Notes under the pieces: generated by a model
Told to the model about the DNA's origin: nothing
What the model saw: only the letters and a program-made list of their open reading frames with translations
The model's database searches: none
Shown here: positions 23,690-32,904 of the stretch, one piece after another
Numbering within the stretch: position 1 is the stretch's first letter
Layout: every line of letters begins with the position of its first letter
Assembly: GCA_019313905.1 (NCBI GenBank)
Contig: JAFDAI010000005.1
Location: 1 to 64,000, forward strand
Reading direction: 5' to 3'
Length of the DNA stretch: 64,000 bases
From: Deltaproteobacteria bacterium
GTDB taxonomy: Bacteria; Desulfobacterota; Syntrophia; Syntrophales; UBA2210
Made by a program: the position numbers and the translations under genes

Positions 23690-24247
23690 TTAATTCTGAG
23701 TTGCCTCAACTACATCCAGTTCCTCTATTTTTACCCTGTCGTTCGTGAATATACATATATCAGCAGCTATGCGCATGGCCTCTTCGACAATCTCTTTCGC
23801 GTTCAGTGTAGAGTGCCCGATAAGCGCCCTTGCCGCTGCCTGGGCATATGGGCCGCCCGAACCTATTGCCAGGACCTCATCGTCCGATTCTATCACATCT
23901 CCATTACCTGATATTATAAGAAAATCCACGTCACTGACTGCTATCATCAGGGCTTCAAGGTGTCGCAAAACCCTGTCTGTTCTCCAATCCTTGGTCAGTT
24001 CAACCGCGGCCCTCAAAAGATTGCCGCCATACTGTTCCAGTTTCTGGTCGAACCTGTCAAAAAGGGTAAACGCGTCCGCTGTCGCACCTGCGAAACCTAC
24101 GATTACCTTGTCATGATACAACCTCCGAACTTTTCTGGCATTGTGCTTCAGGGCTATCGTATCAAGGGTCACCTGACCGTCACCAGCGACGGCCACTTTT
24201 CCCTTGTGCTTCACTGCTACTATGGTTGTTCCTCTCATCTTATTCAT
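23690..24247 (-). CDS. hslV: HslV ATP-dependent protease peptidase subunit
   Basis: [27 protein letters not shown]...[27 protein letters not shown]. Confidence 0.97.
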   Translation of the reverse strand: MNKMRGTTIVAVKHKGKVAVAGDGQVTLDTIALKHNARKVRRLYHDKVIVGFAGATADAFTLFDRFDQKLEQYGGNLLRAAVELTKDWRTDRVLRHLEALMIAVSDVDFLIISGNGDVIESDDEVLAIGSGGPYAQAAARALIGHSTLNAKEIVEEAMRIAADICIFTNDRVKIEELDVVEATQN

Positions 24248-25114
24248 GACTTTTGTTCTCCTCCGGCCCTCGGGTGGCTCCTGTCATATACCTCCATCAA
24301 TCTTGTCACGCTGACGGATGTGTACTTCTGGGTGGTGGAAAGGCTTTCATGCCCCAACAGTTCCTGTATGACTCTCAGATCGGCGCCTGCATCCATGAGA
24401 TGGGTCGCAAATGTGTGTCTGAGCGCGTGAGGACTTATCTTTCTGCCGATACCACTCAGGGTTATATACTTGTCTATAATTCTTCTTACACTCCTGGGAG
24501 TCAGCCTCGAACCGGACCTGTTCAGAAAAAGAGGTGATCCGGTATAACTCCCGTCCTTGTTTAACTATCCTTTCTTTTCTGCCTTTTCCCCTGACCTTCA
24601 CCAGACTATTCGAAAAATCGACGTCGGCTACATTCAAACCAGTGAGTTCACCAACACGCACACCGGCTGAATACAGGAATTCGATTATGGCCCTGTCCCG
24701 CAGCCCTGATACATCCGATTCGAACTTAACTCCCAGAAGAGAGAATACTTCGTCTATACTCAGAAAGGAGGGAAGATATTTGTCCGCCTTCGGCGCCTGG
24801 ACCATCTGAGCGGGATTATACCTGATTTTTCCTTCCCGAAGAAGAAATTTAAAGAACGCCCTGAGACTGGCCACTTTTCTCGACACAGTAGCCTTTTTTA
24901 TCCTCCCGCGGTAGAGAGACGCAAGAAACGCTCTTATCACCGTCTGGTCAACATCGGCGGGCTTGTCCACCCCGTTCTTCAGAAGAAATTCTCTGAACTG
25001 TCTCAGGTCGGACAGATAGTTCCTTTTTGTATGATAAGACAGGTTTCTTTCAACATCAATGTGAACACCAAAATCTCTGACGGCATCCTCCATCCGAACA
25101 TACCCTTCAGTCAC
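24244..25114 (-). pseudogene. XerC/XerD-like tyrosine recombinase, frame-disrupted in the catalytic domain
   Basis: ORF 24347..25114 carries the SAM-like N-terminal domain and catalytic LYSAGVRVGELTGL and [11 protein letters not shown], then loses homology. The remaining [26 protein letters not shown]...[61 protein letters not shown]-stop reads in a different minus-strand frame, and its TGA overlaps the hslV ATG. Confidence 0.85.
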
Positions 25115-25134
25115 CCTTCAAATCCGCTTTCCGG

Positions 25135-25635
25135 CTACATCTTATATTTTCCGAAGTCTTCGGAAGAGAGATTCTCAAGGAATTCTTTTAACTGTTCCCC
25201 TGTGTATTTGTTCAAGTCAGCCGTTTTATTGCCAAAATCGATATTTGTTGATTTCTCAATAACCTTTTCATCCACAAAGATGGGCGCGTCAGCCCTTAAT
25301 GCAAGAGCAATCGCGTCGCTCGGACGTGCATCAACTGTAATGGAGACATCATCCCTCAGGATATGTATGGTTGCAAAGAAGGTGTTGTCTTTCAGGTCAT
25401 TAATAACGATTTTCAGAACCTTAACTTCAAGAATTTTTAACATCTCGTTCATAAGATCATGCGTCATCGGCCTCGCCAGATTTATTTCTTCCATCTGTGT
25501 GGCTATGGCGCTTGCCTCGAACAGGCCTATCCATATGGGAATAGCCCTTTTCCCCTGCAGATCTTTCAATATTACTATGGGTGTATTTGTTATAGGATCC
25601 ATGGCAAGCCCAAATACCTTTACCTCTATAAGCAT
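25135..25635 (-). CDS. bifunctional nuclease (DUF151) family protein
   Basis: DPITNTPIVILKDLQGKRAIPIWIGLFEASAIATQMEEI...ARPSDAIALALRADAPIFVDEKV. Confidence 0.92.
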   Translation of the reverse strand: MLIEVKVFGLAMDPITNTPIVILKDLQGKRAIPIWIGLFEASAIATQMEEINLARPMTHDLMNEMLKILEVKVLKIVINDLKDNTFFATIHILRDDVSITVDARPSDAIALALRADAPIFVDEKVIEKSTNIDFGNKTADLNKYTGEQLKEFLENLSSEDFGKYKM

Positions 25636-25644
25636 CTCTACCTC

Positions 25645-26964
25645 CTAAACCATTTCTCCTCTCAGAGAGTGCATGTGGGCCTGTACAATTCTCACACGCA
25701 CGGTTCTTCCTGTCAGGCCAATGTCACCCGCGAGATTAACAATTTTATTGCCCCTCGTCCTGCCGGTAATATCGGCGTCATTATTCTTGCTGACACCCTC
25801 TATAAGTACATCCTTCACAATTCCCTCAAGACATCTGTTCTTTTCCAGACTGTTGCTTTCCTGAAGTGCCTGGAGCTCATATAATCTCTCACTCTTGACC
25901 CCTTCTTCAACCTTTCCATCATACCCTTCCGAAGCTGTGCCACGCCTGTCAGAATATTTAAAGGAAAAAACATTATCAAACCTTACTTCTTTCATAAGGT
26001 CAATAGTTTTTTGAAAGTCGCTGTCCCTCTCTCCCGGAAACCCGACGATGATATCTGACGTTATACTTATATCCGGGCACGCACTTTTTAACATGTCAAT
26101 CTTTTTCAGATATTCCCCCGCAGTGTATCCTCTTTTCATTCTCTTCAACACATGATCAGAACCGGACTGCACCGGCAGGTGAATATGCTCACACAGATTA
26201 TCAAGATCGGCAAAACAGCCGGCAAGCCTCTCTGAAAGGTCTTTCGGGTGAGATGTGGTAAAGCGGATCCTGTCTACCCCGTCTATTTTACTGACCATTC
26301 TCAATAATGCAGGAAAATCGGTGTCTCCAGAAAGTGTGCTGCCGTATGAATTGACGTTTTGCCCCAGGAGTGTCACCTCCCTGATGCCATTATCAGCGAG
26401 AAACCTGATTTCGTCAATTATGTCTCCGCCGGCCCTGCTTTCTTCCCTTCCCCTTACATAAGGCACAATGCAGTAGGAACAGAAATTGTTACATCCCTGC
26501 ATAATTGTTACGTAGGCGCTCACATTTCCATCAGGAGGCAGGGTTCGGATGCCCAGAGATCTTACCGATTCGTGAAAAGAAGTGTCCACAACCTGGGATC
26601 CGGTATTGTTAATCTCCTCTATCATCTCGGGAAGACGGTGTATGTTATGCGTGCCAAGGACAAGATCAAGATATGGAGCTCTCCTGAAGAATCCTGTTCC
26701 ATGTTCCTGGGCAAGACATCCCGCTACCCCAATAACAAGATCGGGCCTCTTTTCCCTTAGCCTTTTTAACCTTCCAAGCTGACTGTACGCTTTCTGGGCC
26801 GCTTTTCCCCTCACGCTGCAGGTGTTGACGATGATAATATCCGCCCTGTCGGCTTCATCTGTCTTGACATATCCCGCATCACTGAGAATCTGCGCCATCT
26901 GTTCCGAGTCATGGACATTCATCTGACAGCCAAAGGTATGGATATAGAATTTTCCTGTGGACAT
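25645..26964 (-). CDS. miaB: tRNA-2-methylthio-N6-dimethylallyladenosine synthase
   Basis: FYIHTFGCQMNVHDSEQMAQIL...GCNNFCSYCIVPYVRGREESR...LLGQNVNSYG; TRAM domain at C terminus. Confidence 0.96.
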   Translation of the reverse strand: MSTGKFYIHTFGCQMNVHDSEQMAQILSDAGYVKTDEADRADIIIVNTCSVRGKAAQKAYSQLGRLKRLREKRPDLVIGVAGCLAQEHGTGFFRRAPYLDLVLGTHNIHRLPEMIEEINNTGSQVVDTSFHESVRSLGIRTLPPDGNVSAYVTIMQGCNNFCSYCIVPYVRGREESRAGGDIIDEIRFLADNGIREVTLLGQNVNSYGSTLSGDTDFPALLRMVSKIDGVDRIRFTTSHPKDLSERLAGCFADLDNLCEHIHLPVQSGSDHVLKRMKRGYTAGEYLKKIDMLKSACPDISITSDIIVGFPGERDSDFQKTIDLMKEVRFDNVFSFKYSDRRGTASEGYDGKVEEGVKSERLYELQALQESNSLEKNRCLEGIVKDVLIEGVSKNNDADITGRTRGNKIVNLAGDIGLTGRTVRVRIVQAHMHSLRGEMV

Positions 26965-27060
26965 AAAAGATACCCGCGTGCGTTAGCAAGAATTAATGTT
27001 GGAGAAAATACTTGGAGAAATACAGATACCGACGATAATATCTTCGCCCTTAAAATGAAA

Positions 27061-27084
27061 AAGAGGGGGACTGCGCCCCCTCTT
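27061..27084 (-). terminator. intrinsic terminator downstream of the HU/IHF-like gene
   Basis: aagagggggactgcgccccctctt hairpin; the minus strand continues into ttttt. Confidence 0.75.
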
Positions 27085-27151
27085 GACTGCAATATAAGCC
27101 TATGACTCGATTTCCAGAATTTATTTACAAGAGATAAAAATATCGCACTAT

Positions 27152-27433
27152 TTATTTCCCGGAATTTACTCTTTCCTTGAGCTCTTTACCTACCTTGAAA
27201 AAGGGTAGCTTCTTGGAATCCACCTGTATAGTCCCGCCCGTCTTGGGATTCCTCCCGGTATATGAGCCGTAGTCTCTTACGACAAAACTCCCGAACCCTC
27301 TGATCTCTATCCTGCCCCCATTCTTGAGCTGATCGCTGAACCCCTTGAAGATCAGACCTACTACATCTGCAGCCTGCTTTTCTGTCAGCCCATCTCTCTT
27401 ACTCAAAGCATCTACCAATTCCGATTTATTCAT
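27152..27433 (-). CDS. HU/IHF family DNA-binding protein (IHF-beta-like)
   Basis: MNKSELVDALSKRDGLTEKQAADVV...IEIRGFGSFVVRDYGSYTGRNPKTG. Confidence 0.92.
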   Translation of the reverse strand: MNKSELVDALSKRDGLTEKQAADVVGLIFKGFSDQLKNGGRIEIRGFGSFVVRDYGSYTGRNPKTGGTIQVDSKKLPFFKVGKELKERVNSGK

Positions 27434-27558
27434 AAGACCCTCCTGTCAACTCGTCAAAATAATCTTAATAAAACCCTGCGTAGTTTCCAGCAAGGAATTT
27501 CTTTCTGATATTATTTATTTTGTTATTAAAGTCAAGATAATTTTCATTGTTTTTCAGA

Positions 27559-28299
27559 TCAATTTTTTTTATCACGCGATCCCGAAAGTTCAATCAGGCT
27601 CTTTACTTCTCTTTTATGCATATATCTGTATTCTCCACTCTTAAGCTCTCCGAGACCAATATCGCCAATGGCGGTTCTTATCAGCCTCGCCACAGGATGA
27701 TCTGTCGAATCGAAGAATCTTCTTATTATTCTGTTTCTCCCCTCGAGTATTGTTAACTCTACCCAGGAGCTTTTTCTGTTGCTCTTTTCCATGGTCGCCC
27801 AGACCGGTTTAAAGCTGCCATCCTCCAGCATGGCGCCCTTTCTGATGGCCTCAATATCACTCTTTGTAAGGTTACCCCTGACTTTTACCATATAAGTCTT
27901 AGGTATCTTGAATGCCGGATGCTGTACCATGTGTGAAAAGTCGCCGTCATTGGACATTAAAAGCAGCCCTTCCGAATCGTAATCAAGCCTCCCGACAGGG
28001 AATACCCTCTCAGGAACATCCCTTAACAGATCGGTGACGATCGGCCTGTTCTGCGGATCTTTCAGAGTGACAACATATCCCTTCGGCTTATTCAATATCA
28101 GATATACCCGGCTTACCGCATCCCCCGATATAAGCCCCCCGTCAACGCGTATCTCATCGCGCGAGGCGTCAACTTTCATCCCCGGTTGAGTTATTGTCAT
28201 GCCATTCACGCTGACCCGCCCGTCCCGCATCATCTGTTCCGCCGTGCGCCGGGACGCTATACCATACCTGGCTATTATCTTCTGAAGGCGCTCTTCCAC
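27559..28299 (-). CDS. rluB: 23S rRNA pseudouridine synthase (RluB/RsuA family)
   Basis: S4-type N-term ERLQKIIARYGIASRRTAEQMM; LILNKPKGYVVTLKDP; FPVGRLDYDSEGLLLMSNDG. Confidence 0.93.
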   Translation of the reverse strand: MEERLQKIIARYGIASRRTAEQMMRDGRVSVNGMTITQPGMKVDASRDEIRVDGGLISGDAVSRVYLILNKPKGYVVTLKDPQNRPIVTDLLRDVPERVFPVGRLDYDSEGLLLMSNDGDFSHMVQHPAFKIPKTYMVKVRGNLTKSDIEAIRKGAMLEDGSFKPVWATMEKSNRKSSWVELTILEGRNRIIRRFFDSTDHPVARLIRTAIGDIGLGELKSGEYRYMHKREVKSLIELSGSRDKKN

Positions 28300-28304
28300 A
28301 GGTA

Positions 28305-28826
28305 TTATTCCCCCAACTCTCTGAATTCTCTGAGCGTGGGCAGATCTGAAAGGGTCTTGAGACCAAATGTCTCAAGAAATTTCCTGGTAGTTCCATAGAT
28401 CATAGGTCTGCCCGGCACATCTTTTCTCCCCACTATTCTTACAAGATTTTTCTCCAGCAATCCCCTCAGGGTGCCACTTATATCCACACCCCGCACTTTC
28501 TCTATCTCAGACCTCATGACGGGCTGCCTGTAAGCAACCACAGCAAGCGTTTCCATGGCAGCCGGGCTTAAAGCCGCCGGCTTTTGCCCCTTCAGCTTCT
28601 GCACCCATGATCCTACCGTTTCACCAGTCCTGAACTGGTACCCCCCGGCAACCTCCCTCAGGAATATGCCTCCATTTCTCTCTTCATATTCCCTTATGAG
28701 ATCATTGATTGCGGAAGAAATCTCCTTTTCCTTCACATCCTCCAGGATTCCCTCTATCCTTGAGAATGTTACGGGTGTATCAGAAACAAAGATAAGGGCC
28801 TCAATTACGGCCTTCAGATTATCCAT
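28305..28826 (-). CDS. scpB: segregation and condensation protein B
   Basis: NLKAVIEALIFVSDTPVTFSRI...ALSPAAMETLAVVAYRQPVMRSEIEKVRGVDISGTLRGLLEKNLV. Confidence 0.95.
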   Translation of the reverse strand: MDNLKAVIEALIFVSDTPVTFSRIEGILEDVKEKEISSAINDLIREYEERNGGIFLREVAGGYQFRTGETVGSWVQKLKGQKPAALSPAAMETLAVVAYRQPVMRSEIEKVRGVDISGTLRGLLEKNLVRIVGRKDVPGRPMIYGTTRKFLETFGLKTLSDLPTLREFRELGE

Positions 28827-29546
28827 CTATTTTCCCGCAAGGCATATCCTTATAGTCCCGTACGGAACCGCCTGGTATGCTCTGATTATTCTAAGTTTCA
28901 TAAGTTCCAAGATGGCCAGAAAGGTATATATCAACCTCCTGCGGTTGCCCGCGTCCTCCAAGAGATCGGTGAAGGTAAGTTCACCCCTCCTTTCCAGTTC
29001 ATCCACTATATCATTTATCCTGTCGGAAAGGGACATCTTTTCGACATCTATCTCCATCAAATCTTTCTGACCGACATCGAGACTTATTCTCCGGAAAGCT
29101 TCAACAAGTTCAAATATCCCGATTTCCCTGAGAGGCTGCTCCTCTTTCTCAATCTTTTCCCCCGCATGATCCCTGCCAAATACATCCCGGCCAAGAATGC
29201 TCATCCTGTCCAGGCCCAGCGCCGCTTCCTTGAACGCCTTATACTCCAGAAGCTGTTTAACAAGTTCTTCACGCGGATCCACATCCTCTTCTTCCTCATC
29301 TTCTTCGCTGACGGGCAGAAGCATTCGCGATTTGATGTGTGTCAACGTGGCGGCGAGCACCAGATATTCCCCTGCAAGGTCAAGATTGAGGGACTTCATC
29401 GCGTCGATATATTTCATATATTGTCTGGTTATGAGGGCAATGGGAATATCGTATATATCGACTTCGTTCTTTCTGATCAGGTAGAGCAACAGATCGAGAG
29501 GACCTTCAAATATATCCAGCTTGATTTCATAAGCCCCGGCCGTCAT
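28827..29546 (-). CDS. scpA: segregation and condensation protein A
   Basis: YEIKLDIFEGPLDLLLYLIRKNEVDIYDIPIALITRQYMKYI; adjacent to scpB. Confidence 0.95.
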   Translation of the reverse strand: MTAGAYEIKLDIFEGPLDLLLYLIRKNEVDIYDIPIALITRQYMKYIDAMKSLNLDLAGEYLVLAATLTHIKSRMLLPVSEEDEEEEDVDPREELVKQLLEYKAFKEAALGLDRMSILGRDVFGRDHAGEKIEKEEQPLREIGIFELVEAFRRISLDVGQKDLMEIDVEKMSLSDRINDIVDELERRGELTFTDLLEDAGNRRRLIYTFLAILELMKLRIIRAYQAVPYGTIRICLAGK

Positions 29547-30529
29547 ATCTTCACAGCTTCCCTTACCTGTTCCATGGTGAGACGCGCTATCTTCGAGGCC
29601 TCCTGTACGCCATCGGCTATTATACCCCTTACATCCTCCAAGTGGCTCAGGTAATAATCCTGACGTTCGTGTATGGGCGCCATGTTATCCAGTATCCGCT
29701 GCGCGAGACGCTTTTTGCATTCAACACACCCGATCTTGGCCTTTTTGCACCCATCTGATATCTCGTCCACCTCTGAAGAGGGCGAATATATCTGGTGAAA
29801 CGCGAAGGCGTTGCATATCTCCGGCCTCCCCGGATCTTTTTTCCGCATCCTCTGTGGATCGGTAAACATGGAAGAAACCTTTTGTCTCAACACATCTCCC
29901 CGATCGCGAAGATAGATGGAATTATCGTACGATTTGCTCATTTTTCTTCCATCAATCCCGAGAAGCTTAGGCACTTCCGTCAGCAGGGGTTCGGGAACGG
30001 GAAATACATCTTTGTACAGAAAATTGAACCTCCTCGCTATCTCACGCGTGAGTTCCACATGCGGGAGCTGGTCCACCCCTACAGGTACGCCATAGGCCTT
30101 GTACATTATTATGTCCGCGGCCTGAAGAACGGGATATCCCAGGAAACCGAACGTCGAGATATCTTTGTCGGATAATTCCGTCTTCATCTCTTTATATGTC
30201 GGATTTCTTTCCAGCCACGAGAGAGGCGTTATCATGGAGAGTATCAGAAACAATTCGGCATGTTCCTTTACCTCAGACTGGACAAACAGTGTGCTCCTGG
30301 CAGGGTCCAGCCCCACGCTCAGCCAGTCCACAACCATATCCAGGGAGTTTGCCTTTATAAGATCGGTGCTTTTATAGTCACTTGTCAGTGCGTGCCAGTC
30401 GGCGACAAAGTAAAAACAATCATATATGTCTTTATTCTGGATATCCACCCAGTTTGCGAGAGCCCCGTGAAGATTGCCCAGATGCAGTCTCCCGGTGGGG
30501 CGCATACCACTCAAGATTCGTTTTTTCAT
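29543..30529 (-). CDS. trpS: tryptophanyl-tRNA synthetase
   Basis: LSGMRPTGRLHLGNLHGAL (HIGH-like) and GRKMSKSYDNSI (KMSKS). Confidence 0.97.
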   Translation of the reverse strand: MKKRILSGMRPTGRLHLGNLHGALANWVDIQNKDIYDCFYFVADWHALTSDYKSTDLIKANSLDMVVDWLSVGLDPARSTLFVQSEVKEHAELFLILSMITPLSWLERNPTYKEMKTELSDKDISTFGFLGYPVLQAADIIMYKAYGVPVGVDQLPHVELTREIARRFNFLYKDVFPVPEPLLTEVPKLLGIDGRKMSKSYDNSIYLRDRGDVLRQKVSSMFTDPQRMRKKDPGRPEICNAFAFHQIYSPSSEVDEISDGCKKAKIGCVECKKRLAQRILDNMAPIHERQDYYLSHLEDVRGIIADGVQEASKIARLTMEQVREAVKI

Positions 30530-30588
30530 CGTTTTGCCTCAGAAAATATATTTAAGAGCGGTCGTATAACAAAAAAGAATGTCCCGTG

Positions 30589-31392
30589 TCAAACCATCAG
30601 CTTCATTTCATCTATCCTGTGCAACAGTCTTTTTAGCTCTTTGTGTTTTTCCCCTTTTCTGCCGACAGCGGAAAGAACACCAAGCTCGTCCAGACGCCTT
30701 ACAGGCAACAGCGGGTTTTCTTCCTTTAATATAAGTCTCAGTTCTGAAGAAATCCTGTGACCCGACAGCCTCTCGATAAGATCCGCAGAGACGGCATCCC
30801 GAATGAGCTTTTCCGTAATACTCTCAATCCTGAAATCAAACCTCTTCTCAAACCTGGCGGCACGGAATATTCTCGTGGGATCATCAATAAAACTCTTTTC
30901 ATGCAGAACTCTTATCAATCTCTTCCTTATATCATCCCTCGCATGGAAGAGGTCAAGCAATTCCCCAAACCGGTCGGGGTTCAGGTTGACCGCAAGTGTG
31001 TTTATGGAAAAATCCCTCCTGAACATATCATCCCTTATGGAACCGGGTACCACAAGAGGAAGCGCCGCGGGCCGTTCATAGGCCTCAGTCCTTGCCGTCG
31101 CTACATCGAGCTTGAAACCATCGGGAAACACAAGATTTGCCGTCCCAAATTTTTCATATGTGAGGAAACGCGCATTATGACCAACAGAGAATCCGGACGC
31201 AAAGGCAATACCGTCTCCCTCTATAACCACATCAACATCGAGATTATCGCGCCGCAGGAACAGATCGCGCACAATCCCCCCTACGGCATACGCGCAAAAA
31301 CCCATTTCTTCCGCACAGACGCCGGCGTCCCTCAACAGATTCAGGATACGTGATGGAAGCTGATTAAGTAACTCGCTGATATTCATAAGCAT
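30589..31392 (-). CDS. CCA tRNA nucleotidyltransferase / poly(A) polymerase head-domain protein (short form)
   Basis: AYAVGGIVRDLFLRRDNLDVDVVIEGDG...ARTEAYERPAALPLVVPGSIRDDMFRRDFSINTLA...DDPTRIFRAARFEKRFDF. Only about 267 aa. Confidence 0.85.
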   Translation of the reverse strand: MLMNISELLNQLPSRILNLLRDAGVCAEEMGFCAYAVGGIVRDLFLRRDNLDVDVVIEGDGIAFASGFSVGHNARFLTYEKFGTANLVFPDGFKLDVATARTEAYERPAALPLVVPGSIRDDMFRRDFSINTLAVNLNPDRFGELLDLFHARDDIRKRLIRVLHEKSFIDDPTRIFRAARFEKRFDFRIESITEKLIRDAVSADLIERLSGHRISSELRLILKEENPLLPVRRLDELGVLSAVGRKGEKHKELKRLLHRIDEMKLMV

Positions 31393-31453
31393 TTTCTATA
31401 TATTCTGGAGGAAACTGCGGGTTGGGAAAAAACAGGAGAGGCAAACAAAAAAA

Positions 31454-31484
31454 TGGCCCCTGGCACTATCTAATACCAGGGGCC
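31454..31484 (-). terminator. intrinsic terminator downstream of the HU gene
   Basis: ggcccctggcactatctaataccaggggcc hairpin, with aaaaaaa on the + strand side (U-tract on the minus transcript). Confidence 0.8.
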
Positions 31485-31504
31485 GGCATGATCTTCAATT
31501 ACTA

Positions 31505-31774
31505 TTAGACCTTTTCAGCAAGGGTCTTGCCCGCTTTGAACTTAATGACATTCTTTGCCTTGATCTGGATCTCTTCTCCGGTCTGCGGATTCCGGCCCGT
31601 TCTTGCTTTTCTCTTCACCACTGAAAACGTGCCAAAACCGACGAGACCGAGCTTGCCCTCTTTCTTGAGCGCACCAGTCACATTGGCAATGTACGAATCC
31701 AGAGCTCCCGCAGCCTGTACCTTTGTTATCCCCGCATCCCCCGCAATAGCCGCTATCAATTCAGCTTTCGTCAT
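31505..31774 (-). CDS. HU family DNA-binding protein
   Basis: MTKAELIAAIAGDAGITKVQAAGALDSYI...LVGFGTFSVVKRKARTGRNPQTGEEI. The ATG at 31774 has an upstream ggaggagagg RBS; the longer ORF to 31888 is probably not the real start. Confidence 0.94.
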   Translation of the reverse strand: MTKAELIAAIAGDAGITKVQAAGALDSYIANVTGALKKEGKLGLVGFGTFSVVKRKARTGRNPQTGEEIQIKAKNVIKFKAGKTLAEKV

Positions 31775-32070
31775 ATTTCCTCTCCTCCTTTTCACGGTTG
31801 TTGTGATATTTATAAACCAAGTACCTGAAACATGGTTTACACGTAATGCCTCCAAGCACCACTTCGTCCGATTGATAATGCCCAGCAAATCTTTTCTGGA
31901 AAGACTATAAGTAAAAGCACCGCAAACTCACGCCAGCACAATAACAGAAGCAATTAGATTCTGACGTAACATAAAGAAAATCAACAATCAAGCAAAAACT
32001 GCGGGGAATCACCGGAAAAACCCCGCTGGGAGAGAACGATCTTCCCGATTATCTCTTGAGAAACAAAAAA

Positions 32071-32095
32071 AGGGAGGCGAACAGGCCGCCTCCCT
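32071..32095 (-). terminator. intrinsic terminator downstream of pilA
   Basis: agggaggcgaacaggccgcctccct hairpin flanked by an A-run (U-tract on minus). Confidence 0.75.
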
Positions 32096-32171
32096 TTTAC
32101 CAGGGAATAGTGGTGGGTTGTATCAGGAGTTATAAGTATATCTGACCTCCTTTAGTTCCTTTTATGGCTTA

Positions 32172-32558
32172 TCAGCCCCCTTTGACAGCCGATGTAATGG
32201 TGCCGTTTGCGTCAACCGAATAGACCAATGTGCCGTTGGCAGGCGTAGAGGTCATTACAAGGCCGGCCATGGTGCCCGTGGTAACCGCTGTAGTCACATT
32301 GGCACTTGCCTTGAAACCGTTAGTCTGCAGGAGAGCTAAAGTTACAGTCCCTGTTGGATTTTCCGCAAAGTATGCCTGTGCCGCCGTGTAGGCATTTTTT
32401 ACATCCGAGTTTGCCTGTGCGTTGAAACCCTTTGCCCTGTACGCCGAAAACTGCGGGATGGCGATTGCCGCCAGGATACCAATAATCGCGATGACGATCA
32501 TCAGTTCAATCAGTGTAAAACCCTTTTGTCCTTTTCTTCCGTTTAATTTCATCAACAT
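32172..32558 (-). CDS. pilA: type IV pilin, PilA-like major pilin
   Basis: Class III signal QKG|FTLIELMIVIAIIGILAAIAIPQFSAYRAKGFNAQANSDVKNA; short mature protein. Confidence 0.9.
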   Translation of the reverse strand: MLMKLNGRKGQKGFTLIELMIVIAIIGILAAIAIPQFSAYRAKGFNAQANSDVKNAYTAAQAYFAENPTGTVTLALLQTNGFKASANVTTAVTTGTMAGLVMTSTPANGTLVYSVDANGTITSAVKGG

Positions 32559-32631
32559 GGTTCCTGCCTCCTTAAATCGATTTTTTTGATAACTTGAAAT
32601 GCTACAATAGTTGTCTTTGATTTACTGGATT

Positions 32632-32647
32632 TGCAACGAGTATGCCA
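32632..32647 (-). promoter_or_regulatory. sigma-54 (-24/-12) promoter for pilA
   Basis: Minus strand TGGCATACTCGTTGCA: GG-N10-GC spacing with TTGCA -12 element, about 75-90 nt upstream of the pilA ATG. Confidence 0.8.
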
Positions 32648-32904
32648 GATTGATTTTTACAGCATAAACCTGTTCCAATGTTTGCACAACCTATTGATAT
32701 CACGACAGACTATTCAGCAGAAATTTTTCCTCACCTTGACGCTTCCATATCCGCGCTGTAATAGAAAACGGTGATTTTCACCTTTTATGTGTGATTTTCA
32801 GGGAGAGGCCGGTCAAGGGCTGGACGAGTACATGTGCCCCCTCTGCGGGACACAGAGACCCCACGCTACATAAGTGGATTTAACTTTTCAACAAGTTACC
32901 AGCA

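Noticed and set aside
31775-31888. N-terminal extension of the HU ORF
   Set aside because: The ATG at 31774 has a strong ggagg RBS and matches the usual HU start; the extension has no HU homology.
32172-32558. Claim that PilA forms conductive nanowires
   Set aside because: N-terminal similarity alone cannot support conductivity; no cytochromes or experimental evidence in the window.
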